From positions 186,001 through 250,000 of the forward strand of contig NZ_JABGCI010000002.1 in the NCBI RefSeq assembly GCF_019799905.1: a stretch of DNA of 64,000 nt. Reading direction: 5' to 3'. The DNA is from Trujillonella endophytica. GTDB taxonomy: Bacteria; Actinomycetota; Actinomycetes; Mycobacteriales; Geodermatophilaceae. Of the stretch, positions 15,031 through 23,391 are shown piece after piece. Under the pieces are notes generated by a model. That model had not been told where the DNA came from and did not search any database. It saw nothing but the letters and a program-made list of their open reading frames with translations. A program made the position numbers and the translations under genes. How positions within the stretch are numbered: position 1 is the stretch's first letter; each line of letters opens with the position of its first letter.

Positions 15031-15782
15031 CGTACGACGCGACGTTCCGGGTCTGGCGCGGCGACGCTGCGGGAGGTGACCTGCAGACGTTCACGGTCGA
15101 GGTGAACGAGGGCGAGGTCGTGCTCGACGTCATCCACCGGCTCCAGTCCACCCAGGCCGGCGACCTCGCCGTCCGGTGGAACTGCAAGGCGGGCAAGTGC
15201 GGGTCGTGCAGCGCGGAGATCAACGGCCGGCCACGGCTCATGTGCATGACCCGGATGAGCACGTTCGGCGAGGCCGAGACGGTGACGGTGACGCCCCTGC
15301 GGACCTTCCCGGTGGTCCGCGACCTCGTCACCGACGTCTCGTACAACTACGAGAAGGCGGCGCAGATCCCGGCGTTCACCCCCCGGCCCCGGGAGGCCGA
15401 CGGCAGCCACCGGATGCAGCAGGTCGACGTCGAGCGCTCGCAGGAGTTCCGCAAGTGCATCGAGTGCTTCCTCTGCCAGGACACCTGCCACGTCATCCGG
15501 GACCACGAGGAGAACAAGGCCGTCTTCGCCGGCCCGCGGTTCCTCATCCGCCTCGCTGAGCTGGACATGCACCCGCTGGACGTCGTCGACCGCAGGCACG
15601 AGGCGCAGGACGACTTCGGCCTGGGCTACTGCAACATCACCAAGTGCTGCAGCGAGGTGTGCCCCGAGGGCATCCACCTCACCGACAACGGGATCATCCC
15701 GCTCAAGGAGCGGGTGGTGGACCGCCGGTACGACCCGCTCACCTGGCTCGGCTCGAAGATCCGGCGGCGCCCGCGGGACTGA
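15027..15782 (+). CDS. sdhB: Succinate dehydrogenase iron-sulfur subunit (second copy)
   Basis: A 251-residue iron-sulfur subunit. The 2Fe-2S domain carries CKAGKCGSCSAEING (residues about 53-67) and a downstream CMTRM Cys. The C-terminal domain carries CIECFLCQDTCHV and CNITKCCSEVCPEG for the 4Fe-4S and 3Fe-4S centres. GTG 15027 overlaps the flavoprotein stop (GTGA) and follows GAGGAGGTG. Third gene of the operon, transferring electrons from FAD to the five-helix anchor. Confidence 0.93.
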   Translation: MTYDATFRVWRGDAAGGDLQTFTVEVNEGEVVLDVIHRLQSTQAGDLAVRWNCKAGKCGSCSAEINGRPRLMCMTRMSTFGEAETVTVTPLRTFPVVRDLVTDVSYNYEKAAQIPAFTPRPREADGSHRMQQVDVERSQEFRKCIECFLCQDTCHVIRDHEENKAVFAGPRFLIRLAELDMHPLDVVDRRHEAQDDFGLGYCNITKCCSEVCPEGIHLTDNGIIPLKERVVDRRYDPLTWLGSKIRRRPRD

Positions 15783-15883
15783 GCGCCCGCCGGTCCTCCC
15801 GGAGCCGGTGTTCCGGCCGGTCCGGTCCGGGTGGGGGCAGCGCCTCGGCCGCCCGGACGGTGGCCCTCGACAGGGAGGTCGGC

Positions 15884-16033
15884 GTGGCCGGGAAGAGCGG
15901 CAAGGGCAGCGACACGGCGAAGAAGGCGAACGCCGAGGCGGCGGAGGAGGGCGAGAAGAACCCCCGCAGGAGCTCGGCCGCGCAGCGCGAGCTGGGCAAG
16001 AAGGGCGGGAAGAAGGGCGGCGGGAAGTCCTGA
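15884..16033 (+). CDS. Small Lys-rich protein
   Basis: A 49-residue, strongly basic protein (KKGGKKGGGK at the C-terminus; KANAEAAEEGEK in the middle) starting at GTG 15884 after AGGGAGG. Low complexity with glycine and lysine repeats suggests nucleic-acid or ribosome association, but no family is recognised. It follows the SDH operon by 100 bases. Confidence 0.5.
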   Translation: MAGKSGKGSDTAKKANAEAAEEGEKNPRRSSAAQRELGKKGGKKGGGKS

Positions 16034-16248
16034 CCGGGCGAGTCGGCCCACCCCGACCGCGATCGGCGACCGCGGTCGGCGCCGTCCTGGTCCTCGGCGC
16101 CGGCACCGCGCTGGACGACGAGCTCCGTACCGACGGCCCAGCCGGGATCATCGTGTGGCTGGCCCTCGCCGGCTCCCCGGCCGTGCTCGCCGCCGTCCTG
16201 TCGGCAGCACCCCGGGTCCGGGACTGGCTGCACACGGCCCATCCGTGA
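16030..16248 (+). CDS. Possible small membrane protein with CTG start
   Basis: A frame overlapping the Lys-rich gene's stop codon encodes about 72 residues with two hydrophobic stretches (TAVGAVLVLGAG and IIVWLALAGSPAVLAAVL) and a basic end. No ATG/GTG/TTG precedes the first stretch, so it would need a CTG start at 16030. Hydrophobic pattern and position argue for a real gene; start codon argues against. Confidence 0.25.
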   Translation: MTGRVGPPRPRSATAVGAVLVLGAGTALDDELRTDGPAGIIVWLALAGSPAVLAAVLSAAPRVRDWLHTAHP

Positions 16249-16366
16249 ACGCACGTGCCGCCCGGTGGGACCACCCGGCGACAGGGTGCGGACCCGGCGC
16301 GGTTCGGCCGCGTCTCCCGGTGACCCGATCCCGTCGCGGTCGGCCCGTGTCAGGTGGGGTCTCGCC

Positions 16367-16570
16367 TCACGCCCGTTCCAGGCGGAGCAGTGCCAGCAGC
16401 CTCGCCTCCGTCTCGGCCGTGAACTCCGGCACGGTCACGAGACCGTCGGGTGCGGACCGGTCGACCAGCCACCGGATGAACGTGGTCATGAGCTCGTCCC
16501 GCTCGACGAGCTCGCGCCGCGCCTCCGCAGCCCGGCGGCGGTCGTCCTCGGTGCTCCAGATGATCGTCAC
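16367..16570 (-). CDS. Small hypothetical protein, third gene of carbonic-anhydrase operon
   Basis: A 67-residue, mostly helical, charged protein (DDRRRAAEARRELVERDEL, then TTFIRWLVDRSAPDG and a final leucine-rich helix). GTG 16570 overlaps the stop of the upstream gene by four bases, so the two are coupled. Composition suggests a small cytosolic helical bundle. No family recognised. Confidence 0.55.
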   Translation of the reverse strand: MTIIWSTEDDRRRAAEARRELVERDELMTTFIRWLVDRSAPDGLVTVPEFTAETEARLLALLRLERA

Positions 16571-16788
16571 GACTGGCTGCCGTCCTCGGCGCGGCGCTCG
16601 GCGCCCGTCTCGCCCGCGTAGCCGACGTCCTGGCCGGCGACCCGGCCGACGGCGGTGCCGGACTCCCCGGTGCCCGTCGTCCCCTCGGCGTCCGGCTCGT
16701 CGCTCGGGGCACCGCCCGTAGCCCGCGACAGCGCCTGCCCGTCGTCGCGGTCGACGTCCTCCTCACCGGGTCGAGCAGAGGGCGTCAC
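16567..16788 (-). CDS. Small acidic Gly/Thr-rich protein, second gene of the operon
   Basis: A 73-residue acidic, probably disordered protein (GEEDVDRDDGQALSRATGG, DEPDAEGTTGTGESG) starting at GTG 16788, one base after the carbonic anhydrase stop. It ends in an overlap with the next small gene. Spacing supports a real coding region although the sequence is low in complexity. Confidence 0.5.
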   Translation of the reverse strand: MTPSARPGEEDVDRDDGQALSRATGGAPSDEPDAEGTTGTGESGTAVGRVAGQDVGYAGETGAERRAEDGSQS

Positions 16789-16789
16789 G

Positions 16790-17371
16790 TCAGTACATCC
16801 CGTCGCCGGCGACCATCCCCGCCGCGGGCAGCGGACGCCGCACGACGGGCCGGACCCGGCGGGCACCGGGCAGCCGGCGGGTGTAGCTCTCCGCGTTGCG
16901 TCGGATGTGCGCGAGGTCGTCCTCGGTCGCCGCCCGGACCACCCGCGCCGGCACACCGGCCACGACCGACCACGGGGGCACCTGGGTGCCCGGGGTGACC
17001 ACGGCGCCCGCGGCCACGATCGACGCGCCGCCGATGTGCGCGCCGTTCATCACGACGCTGCCCATGCCGACCAGGACGTCGTCGTCGATCGTCGCGCCGT
17101 GCAGCACGACCCGGTGTCCGACGGTGACCCCGCGGCCGACCACCAGCGGGAAGCCCGGGTCGGAGTGGAGGGCGCAGCCGTCCTGCACGTTGGAGTCCGG
17201 ACCGATGACGATGGCCTCCTCGTCGGCCCGGGCCACCGAGCCGTACCAGATGCTCGCCCGCGCCCCCAGGGTCACCGCACCGACGACGACAGCCGTCGGG
17301 GCGACGAACGCCTCCTCGTCGATGTCCGGCCGACCGAACGGCAGCTCCGCGATGTAGTTGTCCCTGTCCAT
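16790..17371 (-). CDS. Gamma-class carbonic anhydrase-like hexapeptide-repeat protein
   Basis: A 193-residue left-handed beta-helix protein of the gamma-carbonic anhydrase/PaaY group. Hexapeptide repeats run from about residue 18 to 150 (VVVGAVTLGARASIWYGSVARADEEAIVIGPDS). The metal-binding His positions are visible as ALHSD, VGHRVVLHGATI and MNGAHIGG, and the usual PPWSVVAGVPARVVR ends the helix. ATG 17371 follows GGGAG. It leads a three-gene overlapping operon with two small proteins of unknown role. Whether it hydrates CO2 or acts on another substrate cannot be told. Confidence 0.88.
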   Translation of the reverse strand: MDRDNYIAELPFGRPDIDEEAFVAPTAVVVGAVTLGARASIWYGSVARADEEAIVIGPDSNVQDGCALHSDPGFPLVVGRGVTVGHRVVLHGATIDDDVLVGMGSVVMNGAHIGGASIVAAGAVVTPGTQVPPWSVVAGVPARVVRAATEDDLAHIRRNAESYTRRLPGARRVRPVVRRPLPAAGMVAGDGMY

Positions 17372-17408
17372 GCCGCACTCCCGCTCCGGCCGTCGAGCGC
17401 GCCCCCGC

Positions 17409-17423
17409 ACGGCACCGTGCCGT
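17409..17423. terminator. Weak hairpin between tail of wall-protein gene and carbonic anhydrase
   Basis: ACGGCAC-C-GTGCCGT, a 7-bp perfect stem, sits in the 110-base gap upstream of the carbonic anhydrase gene and downstream of the Ig-like gene (same strand). It may end the latter's transcript. Confidence 0.35.
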
Positions 17424-17481
17424 CGCCGCCGACCCGACTCACAGAGTGTCGTGGATCACACTGGCTTGGCGAGTGCCTTCC

Positions 17482-18375
17482 TCACGCCTCCTGACGACGG
17501 CGCCGCGCGAGCCGGAGGAGCAGGGCGCCCGCCAGCAGGAGCGCCGCCCCGGCGCCGAGCACCGGCAGCACGTCGACACCGGTCCGGGCCAGCGCCGGAC
17601 CGCCCGCCGCCGCCCCGGGCACCCCGCGCCCGGCGGTGGAGCCGTCGACGACCGGGACCGGGCCGCCACCGGCGGACCCGCCACCGGCAGGACCACTGCC
17701 TGACCTGCCACCGGGCACTCCGGCCGGACCGGACACCACGGCGACGGTGCTGACCACCGTGCCGGCGGCGTTGGTGAACACCGCGCGGTAGGACTCGCTG
17801 CCGGTGGGGACCACGACGTCGAGCGACGTCCCGGTCGCGCCCGGCACGTCGGTCCAGGTCGTGCCGTCGGTCGAGCGCTGCCACCGCACGGACGGCGCGG
17901 GCGCCCCTGCCGCGGTCGCGGTCGCGGTGAGCGTGACCGTCGTCCCCACCGCGCCGGTGACCGACGCCGGCTGCCGGACCACGGCCGGGGCGACGTCCGC
18001 ACCGGCCGCGGCGACCAGCACGACCGCCAGCGTCACCGGCGTCCCCGAGGGGCTCAGGCCCAGCGCCACCACCCGCCAGACCCCGTTGCCGGGGAGCACG
18101 GGCGCAGCCGTGAAGGCGCCGGAGGCCGTGGCCTGCCCGGCGCCGAGGTCGACCGGCGCCGGCGCGGCGGCCGCCAGACCGGGGACCGCCGCGGCGGCGG
18201 TGAGCGGGTAGCCGACGAGGGTGACCCGGGCGGCGGGCGCGAAGCCCGAACCGCTGAACGTCACCGCGTCGCCCGGGAGCACCGGCGCGACCTGGCCCGT
18301 CAGCCCCCGTCCGACACGGGGGGGCGCGTGGCGCGCGGTGCCCGCCGTGCGCAGGTTCCGCCGCCCGACCTGCAC
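17482..18375 (-). CDS. Ig-like surface protein with LPXTG-like C-terminus
   Basis: A 297-residue protein of surface type. Residues about 40-125 are a beta-rich domain. Residues 130-215 are an Ig-like module (VRQPASVTGAVGTTVTLTAT, then VRWQRSTDG, SESYRAVFTNAAGTVVS). A Gly/Ser/Pro stalk leads to LARTG, a hydrophobic helix and RRRRQEA, the layout of a sortase-anchored wall protein with a variant LPXTG. Odd: the start GTG 18375, with a good GGGGGAG site, gives no signal peptide, only a basic stretch. It follows the MFS gene by 49 bases. A lost or remote signal sequence is possible. Confidence 0.6.
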   Translation of the reverse strand: MQVGRRNLRTAGTARHAPPRVGRGLTGQVAPVLPGDAVTFSGSGFAPAARVTLVGYPLTAAAAVPGLAAAAPAPVDLGAGQATASGAFTAAPVLPGNGVWRVVALGLSPSGTPVTLAVVLVAAAGADVAPAVVRQPASVTGAVGTTVTLTATATAAGAPAPSVRWQRSTDGTTWTDVPGATGTSLDVVVPTGSESYRAVFTNAAGTVVSTVAVVSGPAGVPGGRSGSGPAGGGSAGGGPVPVVDGSTAGRGVPGAAAGGPALARTGVDVLPVLGAGAALLLAGALLLRLARRRRQEA

Positions 18376-18424
18376 CGCAGCCGCTCCCCCGGCCGACGAC
18401 GGGTCCCCGAGGGCGCCGGTGCGG

Positions 18425-19849
18425 TCAGTCGCGCTCGGCGCGGGCCGGGATGGTCAGCGCGGCGGCGGCGGCGAGGAGAGCCGCGGCGGCGCAGATGACG
18501 AACAGGATCCGGTAGGCGGTCAGCGAGGGCAGGGCGAACGCGCCCAGCGAGATGGTGCTGGCGGCGAGGATGCTCCCGCCGACCGCGCTGGCCAGCGAGC
18601 TGCCGATGGCGCGCAGCAGCGAGTTCAGTCCGTTGGCCGCGGCGATCTCCTCGCGCGGGGTGTGCTCGTTGATCAGCGCCGGCATCGAGGCGTAGCCGAT
18701 GCTGGTGCCGATCCCGACGACGGTCGCGCACAGGATCACCTGGGTCAGCGAGCCGGTGAACACCATCCGGGCCAGCCAGCCGAGGGCCACGATCACCCCG
18801 CCGAGGGCGAGCACCTGCGGCGCTCCGCGCCGGGCGATGAGCCGGGCCGAGATCGGCGCGAAGACCAGCATGGCGAGTCCGCCGGGGAGCATCGCCAGCC
18901 CGCCGACGACGATCGAGGCGCCGAAGCCGTAGCCGCTGGCCTCCGGCGCCTGCACGTAGGACGCCGTGCCGATCAGCGAGGCGAACATCGCGAAGCCGAA
19001 GAGCAGCGATGCCAGGTTGGTCATGACGATCGGTCGCCGGCGCATCGTCGTGAGATCGACCAGCGGGTTGCCGATACGGGTCTGAGACCAGCCGAAGGCG
19101 GCCGCGAAGGCGACGGCCAGCACGAAGAGGCCGATGACGCGGCCGGAACTCCAGCCCCAGTCCGACCCCTCGGCCAGCGGCAGCAGCAGCGACACGAGGG
19201 CACCGGCCAGCAACACCGCCCCGACCAGGTCGACCCGCCCACCGGTCTGGCCAGGTGCCTCCGGGACGACGAACAGGATGCCGAGGAAGGCCACCACCGC
19301 GGCGACGCCGGTGACCCAGAACAACGCGTGGAAGTCGAAGTGCTCGGCGATGATGCCGGCGAACGGCAGCCCGAGGGCGCCGCCGACGCCGAGCATGGCG
19401 CTGACCAGCGCGATCGCACCGCCGGCCCGCTCCCGCGGGAGCAGCCGGCTGAGCAGGCTGATGCCGAGCGGGATGGCGGCGGTGGAGATGCCCTGGATGC
19501 CCCGGCCGACGATGAGCAGCGCGACGTTGCTGGTCAGCGCCGTGAGCAGCGAGCCGACGGCGAGCGCCGCGACGGCGACCAGCAGCATCCGGCGGGCGCC
19601 GAACATGTCACCCAGCCGGCCGAAGAGCGGGACGGCGACGGCGGCGACGAGCAGCGTCGAGGTCAGCAGCCACTGCACGGTGTCGGCGGAGGCGTCGAGC
19701 GTCGCGGGCAGCGTGGCCAGCACCGGGATGAGCAGCGACTGGGCGAGGGAGACGACGAGGGCGCCCAGCCCGACGAAGAGCAGCCACGGCCAGGTACGGG
19801 CCGGCGGGTCGAGCGTGCGGGCCGGAGCGTCCAGGGTGTGGGCGGTCAT
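18425..19849 (-). CDS. MFS multidrug-type exporter (DHA2-like)
   Basis: A 474-residue transporter with about 14 hydrophobic helices, as in the drug:H+ antiporter-2 family. The motif A loop is GRLGDMFGARRMLL (about 76-89), and the helix-5 motif reads GVGGALGLPFAGIIAE. ATG 19849 follows GAGGGAG. It diverges from a TetR gene across a 160-base gap that holds two identical-arm palindromes, so it is probably repressed by that TetR and induced by its substrate. Substrate unknown. Confidence 0.9.
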   Translation of the reverse strand: MTAHTLDAPARTLDPPARTWPWLLFVGLGALVVSLAQSLLIPVLATLPATLDASADTVQWLLTSTLLVAAVAVPLFGRLGDMFGARRMLLVAVAALAVGSLLTALTSNVALLIVGRGIQGISTAAIPLGISLLSRLLPRERAGGAIALVSAMLGVGGALGLPFAGIIAEHFDFHALFWVTGVAAVVAFLGILFVVPEAPGQTGGRVDLVGAVLLAGALVSLLLPLAEGSDWGWSSGRVIGLFVLAVAFAAAFGWSQTRIGNPLVDLTTMRRRPIVMTNLASLLFGFAMFASLIGTASYVQAPEASGYGFGASIVVGGLAMLPGGLAMLVFAPISARLIARRGAPQVLALGGVIVALGWLARMVFTGSLTQVILCATVVGIGTSIGYASMPALINEHTPREEIAAANGLNSLLRAIGSSLASAVGGSILAASTISLGAFALPSLTAYRILFVICAAAALLAAAAALTIPARAERD

Positions 19850-19950
19850 GCGGATGGGGCTCCCTCGGGGCTCGCCGGAGATGCACAACGGTCGGCGTCG
19901 TCGCCGGGAGGTCGGTGCAGATCGTTGCTGCGCGCAACGAACTCTTCGCA

Positions 19951-19989
19951 GTCAACGCCGTTGACCGGACGCTTGTCAACAGCGTTGAC
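19951..19989. promoter_or_regulatory. Double TetR operator (GTCAAC-N3-GTTGAC twice)
   Basis: Two 15-base palindromes with identical arms, GTCAAC-GCC-GTTGAC at 19951-19965 and GTCAAC-AGC-GTTGAC at 19975-19989, lie 24 bases centre to centre. They sit in the gap between the divergent MFS and TetR genes. Another inverted repeat (GTTG-N7-CAAC, 19924-19938) precedes them. These are strong candidates for the TetR binding sites controlling both promoters. Confidence 0.75.
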
Positions 19990-20009
19990 ACGCGTGGGAC
20001 GGTGCTGAG

Positions 20010-20573
20010 GTGAGCATCACGGCGTCCCCGGTGACGGGGTCCACCACGCGCGAGGCGATCGCGGCCAGCGCACGGGCGATGTTCGCCGAGCGGGGGTACA
20101 CCGCGACGTCGGTCCGGGCCATCGCGGCGGCCGCGGGGGTCGACCCGGCGCTGGTGATCCGCCACTTCGTCTCGAAGGAACAGCTCTTCGTCGCGGTCAT
20201 GGGGTGGACGGAGAACCCGGGTCCCGAGCTCGACGGCCCGCTGGAGACCCTCGGCCGCACGCTCGTCGCCCACGTCCTCGACCCCGCACGGGACGCGGAG
20301 CGGCGGGCCTACGCGACCATGGTCCAGGCGTCGGACAACGACGCGGTGCGGGCCAGCCTGCGCGACGCGGCACGCGTGCACTTCATCGACCGGCTCACCG
20401 CCCGGCTCCCCGGCGCCGACGTCGCCGTGCGCGCGGAGCTGATCGCCGCCCAGCTCGGCGGTCTGATGCAGGGCTGGCCGACGATCGCCGAGACCCTGGC
20501 CGACGACGCCGACCGCGCCCGGGTCGTCGACCTCTACGGCGCCTCGATCCAGGCGCTGGTCGACGCCGGCTGA
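20010..20573 (+). CDS. TetR-family regulator
   Basis: A 187-residue repressor-type protein. The N-terminal helix-turn-helix is [48 protein letters not shown] (about residues 12-60), with the standard TetR recognition helix. The C-terminal helical domain is of the type with a TetR_C ligand pocket ([17 protein letters not shown]). GTG 20010 is 20 bases from the second palindrome, so it is probably autorepressed. Expected target is the divergent MFS exporter. Confidence 0.9.
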   Translation: MSITASPVTGSTTREAIAASARAMFAERGYTATSVRAIAAAAGVDPALVIRHFVSKEQLFVAVMGWTENPGPELDGPLETLGRTLVAHVLDPARDAERRAYATMVQASDNDAVRASLRDAARVHFIDRLTARLPGADVAVRAELIAAQLGGLMQGWPTIAETLADDADRARVVDLYGASIQALVDAG

Positions 20574-20634
20574 CCGCCTCCGGTCGCCGTTCTCGAGGCG
20601 CGGCGGGCGGCGCGAGCGACGTACCGTCGAGAGG

Positions 20635-22116
20635 GTGAGCATCGCCCCGCCGTCGACCTTCTCCCTCGACGACCGCTTCGCCCGCGAGCTGCCCGAGATG
20701 GCACTCCCCTGGCACGCCGAGGTGGCACCGGAGCCGCGGCTGCTGGTGCTGAACGAGCCGCTCGCCGCCGAGCTCGGGCTCGACCCCGCCGCGCTGCGCG
20801 GCGACGACGGCGTGCGGTTCCTGCTCGGCAACGCCGTCCCGCCGGGCGCCCGGCCGGTGGCGCAGGCCTACGCCGGGCACCAGTTCGGCGGGTACAACCC
20901 GCGCCTGGGCGACGGCCGCGCCCTGCTGCTCGGCGAGCTGGTGGACACCGGCGGCCGGCTGCGCGACCTGCACCTCAAGGGCTCGGGCCGGACGCCGTTC
21001 TCCCGGGGCGGGGACGGGTTCGCCGCCGTGGGGCCCATGCTGCGGGAGTACGTGATCAGCGAGGCGATGCACGCCCTCGGCATCCCGACCACCCGCGCCC
21101 TGGCCGTGGTGGCCACCGGCCGGCCGGTGTACCGGGAGACGGCGCTCCCCGGCGCCGTCCTGGCCCGCGTCGCCAGCAGCCACCTGCGCGTGGGCAGCTT
21201 CCAGTACGCGCGCTCGACCGGCGACGTCGAGCTGCTGCGCCGCCTCGCCGACGTCGCGATCGAGCGGCACGGGATCGGGTCGGGGGACGACGGAGCGGCG
21301 GAGGCGGAGAACCGGTACCTCGCGCTGTACGAGTCGGTCGTGGCCGTGCAGGCGTCGCTGGTGGCGCAGTGGATGCTCGTCGGGTTCATCCACGGCGTCA
21401 TGAACACCGACAACGTCACGATCTCCGGCGAGACCATCGACTACGGCCCCTGCGCCTTCATGGAGGCCGTCGACCCGGCCACCGTCTACAGCTCGATCGA
21501 CGCCGGCGGCCGCTACGCCTACGGCAACCAGCCGCTGATCGCCGAGTGGAACCTCGCCCGGCTCGCCGAGTCGCTGCTGCCGCTGCTGGCCGAGGAGCAG
21601 GAGCCGGCGGTGGAGCTGGCCGTCACGGCGCTCAAGCGCTTCCGGCCGCAGTACAGCGCGGCGTGGGCGGCGGGGATGCGCGCCAAGCTCGGCCTGCCCG
21701 AGGGGCTGGACGACGCGGCGACCGGGGCGCTGGCCGAGGATCTGCTCGAACTGCTCCAGGCCGGTCACGTCGACCACACGTCGTTCTTCCGGGCGCTGGG
21801 CGCCGCCGCCCGCGGGGACGTGGACCCGGCCCGCAACCTGTTCCTGGACCTGGCCGGGTTCGACGCGTGGGTGCAGCGGTGGCGCGCCCTGTCGCCGGAC
21901 GGGGAGGCCATGGACCGGGTCAACCCCGTCTACATCCCCCGCAACCACCTCGTGGAGGAGGCCCTCGACGCGGCGACCGGGGGCGACCTCGGGCCGCTGG
22001 GCCGGCTGCTGGAGGTCGTCACCCGGCCGTTCGAGGAGCGGCCCGGGCTCGAGCGGTACGCCGCCCCCGCGCCGGCGGACTTCGGGGCGGCCTACCGCAC
22101 GTTCTGCGGCACCTGA
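20635..22116 (+). CDS. selO: SelO-type protein AMPylase (UPF0061/YdiU)
   Basis: A 493-residue pseudokinase that transfers AMP to Ser/Thr/Tyr of target proteins in the SelO family. Visible motifs are [55 protein letters not shown], the catalytic-loop-like [11 protein letters not shown] and the metal-binding DYGPCAFM. It ends in FCGT, where the Cys replaces the selenocysteine of animal homologues and can form the redox disulfide known in E. coli SelO. GTG 20635 directly follows a GAGAGG stretch, and the message may be leaderless. Usually linked to oxidative-stress control of metabolism. Confidence 0.94.
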   Translation: MSIAPPSTFSLDDRFARELPEMALPWHAEVAPEPRLLVLNEPLAAELGLDPAALRGDDGVRFLLGNAVPPGARPVAQAYAGHQFGGYNPRLGDGRALLLGELVDTGGRLRDLHLKGSGRTPFSRGGDGFAAVGPMLREYVISEAMHALGIPTTRALAVVATGRPVYRETALPGAVLARVASSHLRVGSFQYARSTGDVELLRRLADVAIERHGIGSGDDGAAEAENRYLALYESVVAVQASLVAQWMLVGFIHGVMNTDNVTISGETIDYGPCAFMEAVDPATVYSSIDAGGRYAYGNQPLIAEWNLARLAESLLPLLAEEQEPAVELAVTALKRFRPQYSAAWAAGMRAKLGLPEGLDDAATGALAEDLLELLQAGHVDHTSFFRALGAAARGDVDPARNLFLDLAGFDAWVQRWRALSPDGEAMDRVNPVYIPRNHLVEEALDAATGGDLGPLGRLLEVVTRPFEERPGLERYAAPAPADFGAAYRTFCGT

Positions 22117-22121
22117 GCCGA

Positions 22122-22178
22122 CGAGATCTGCACAGTCGTCGCCGTCAGCCGCTGATGCCGACGAGTGTGCAGATCTCG
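22122..22178. repeat. 57-bp palindromic repeat, family 1, copy 1
   Basis: Two 27-base arms with a 3-base loop and a few mismatches. Outer arms read CGAGATCTGCACA... and end in ...TGTGCAGATCTCG. A second copy, also 57 bases, lies at 54555-54611 in the opposite orientation: the reverse complement of this one matches it at all but about five positions. It begins a few bases after the SelO stop. Dispersed palindromes of this size at gene ends behave like REP or miniature mobile repeats. Confidence 0.85.
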
Positions 22179-22191
22179 CCGAGGAGGGCGG

Positions 22192-22401
22192 TCAGCGCAG
22201 GTGGTCCCGCGAGACGTCGGTGACGATGGCGCGGAACGTCGTGGTGTCCACCTCGTCGTCGACGGTCACGCGGACGACGTCGGCCACCTGCTGCTCGCTG
22301 GTGGGCTTCAGGGCGGCGACGCGGGCCGCGGCGACGAGGTGCAGGTAGCGGACGCGGTGCGGGTCGCCGGCGGGGGTCGAGGAGCTCTGGTGCGCTGGCA
22401 T
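22192..22401 (-). CDS. Small hypothetical protein
   Basis: A 69-residue protein with a helical middle (RYLHLVAAARVAALKPTSEQQVADVV) and a strand-rich acidic end (RVTVDDEVDTTTFRAIVTDVSRD). The last part looks like a small regulatory or antitoxin-sized domain, but no family is recognised. It is convergent with SelO across the 57-bp palindrome. Start ATG 22401 lacks a clear ribosome site. Confidence 0.45.
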   Translation of the reverse strand: MPAHQSSSTPAGDPHRVRYLHLVAAARVAALKPTSEQQVADVVRVTVDDEVDTTTFRAIVTDVSRDHLR

Positions 22402-22561
22402 GCGTCAACGGTGACAGCCGGCTCCGCCGCCTCCGCGGACCACCGTCCGGCGTGGCGGACCGATCCGTCCACGTCGCCTCCGGGACCCCGCGCGTCCCAC
22501 CGGTCCCACCCGCACCGCGGCGGCCTTCCCGCCCGGCCTTCCGGGTGCCGATGAGGAGGAC

Positions 22562-22900
22562 ATGCGCGCCAGCCTCGTCGCCACCGCCCTCGCCGCCTTC
22601 GCCGCCGGACTGACCGCCGCCACGGTCCGGCACCGCCGCCTGCAGCTGCAGGCACCCGCCGCCGAGTCGGCGGCCGCCCCCACCGTCGAGGAGCCGTCGG
22701 CCGTCCCGGCCGCCGAGCCCACCGGCGTCGTCGTGCCGTTCCTGCGGACCGTCCCCGCTCCCCCGGCCCCGGTGCCTCCGCAGCCCACCCGGTGTGGCGA
22801 CAGCGGCGGGGTCACCAAGGCCGGTGCCCCGTGCGCGGCCCGGGCCACGAACGCCGGTCGCTGCCACCACCACCCGCTGGCGGCCCGCGCCTCCGCCTGA
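22562..22900 (+). CDS. Small exported or membrane-anchored protein with C-terminal Cys/His knuckle
   Basis: A 112-residue protein. Residues 3-20 are a hydrophobic segment (LVATALAAFAAGLTAATV) followed by basic residues, giving a signal anchor. A Pro/Ala linker follows. The end contains CGDSGGVTKAGAPCAAR and GRCHHH, the Cys-x-Cys/His pattern (C...K.G.PC..R...G.C..H) found at the termini of many bacterial proteins and likely to bind zinc. ATG 22562 follows GAGGAGG. Role unknown. Confidence 0.6.
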   Translation: MRASLVATALAAFAAGLTAATVRHRRLQLQAPAAESAAAPTVEEPSAVPAAEPTGVVVPFLRTVPAPPAPVPPQPTRCGDSGGVTKAGAPCAARATNAGRCHHHPLAARASA

Positions 22901-22908
22901 CGGCAGGA

Positions 22909-22958
22909 CCCCCTCGCCCCCCACCGCTCGCGAGCTCGCGGCGGTCCCTGCGAGGGGG
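22909..22958. terminator. Terminator between convergent genes
   Basis: CCCCCTCGC (22909-22917) pairs with GCGAGGGGG (22950-22958) around a loop that itself holds the palindrome CGCGAGCTCGCG. It lies between convergent genes. Confidence 0.6.
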
Positions 22959-22970
22959 CCTCGGCGGCGC

Positions 22971-23369
22971 TCAGCCGGGGTCGGGGGTGAACACGCGGCG
23001 GGCGATCCGCCAGGCACCGTCGACGCGGCGCAGCTCGTCGAGGACCCGGCCGGCGCTGATGACCGCCGTGCCGGCCAGCACCACGATCGACGACCGGCAG
23101 ACGGCGGTGTCGCCGTCGACGTCGATCACGTGGTTCAAGGAGAGGCGGTGCACCGCCTCGGACCCGGGCCCGAGCCCGTCCGCGAACGCCTCGAGCTCTG
23201 AACGGCCGACGACGTCGTCCCCGCCGGTACCGCCGCCGACGAAGACGCCGTCCTCGGCATACAGGGCGGCGAAGTCCGCCACCTCCCCGTCGTCGAGGGC
23301 GAGAACGTAGCGGGCGTAGACGTCGCGGATGGCGTCGCGGTCCTCGGCGAGAGTGGGCACGGCGGGCAT
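22971..23369 (-). CDS. SnoaL-like NTF2-fold protein
   Basis: A 132-residue NTF2-like domain (SnoaL_4 type). The start is EDRDAIRDVYARYVLALDDGEVADFAALYAEDGVF, with the hallmark Tyr-x2-x-Asp helix and the ALYAEDGVF strand. It continues with VVGRSELEAFADGL and a closing WRIARRVFTPDPG strand. ATG 23369 follows GGAGGTG. It is followed by an alpha/beta hydrolase in the same direction upstream (23392-24339), with 22 bases between, so they form an operon. Reaction unknown. Confidence 0.82.
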   Translation of the reverse strand: MPAVPTLAEDRDAIRDVYARYVLALDDGEVADFAALYAEDGVFVGGGTGGDDVVGRSELEAFADGLGPGSEAVHRLSLNHVIDVDGDTAVCRSSIVVLAGTAVISAGRVLDELRRVDGAWRIARRVFTPDPG

Positions 23370-23391
23370 GCTCGCACCTCCGTCGCCGCGG

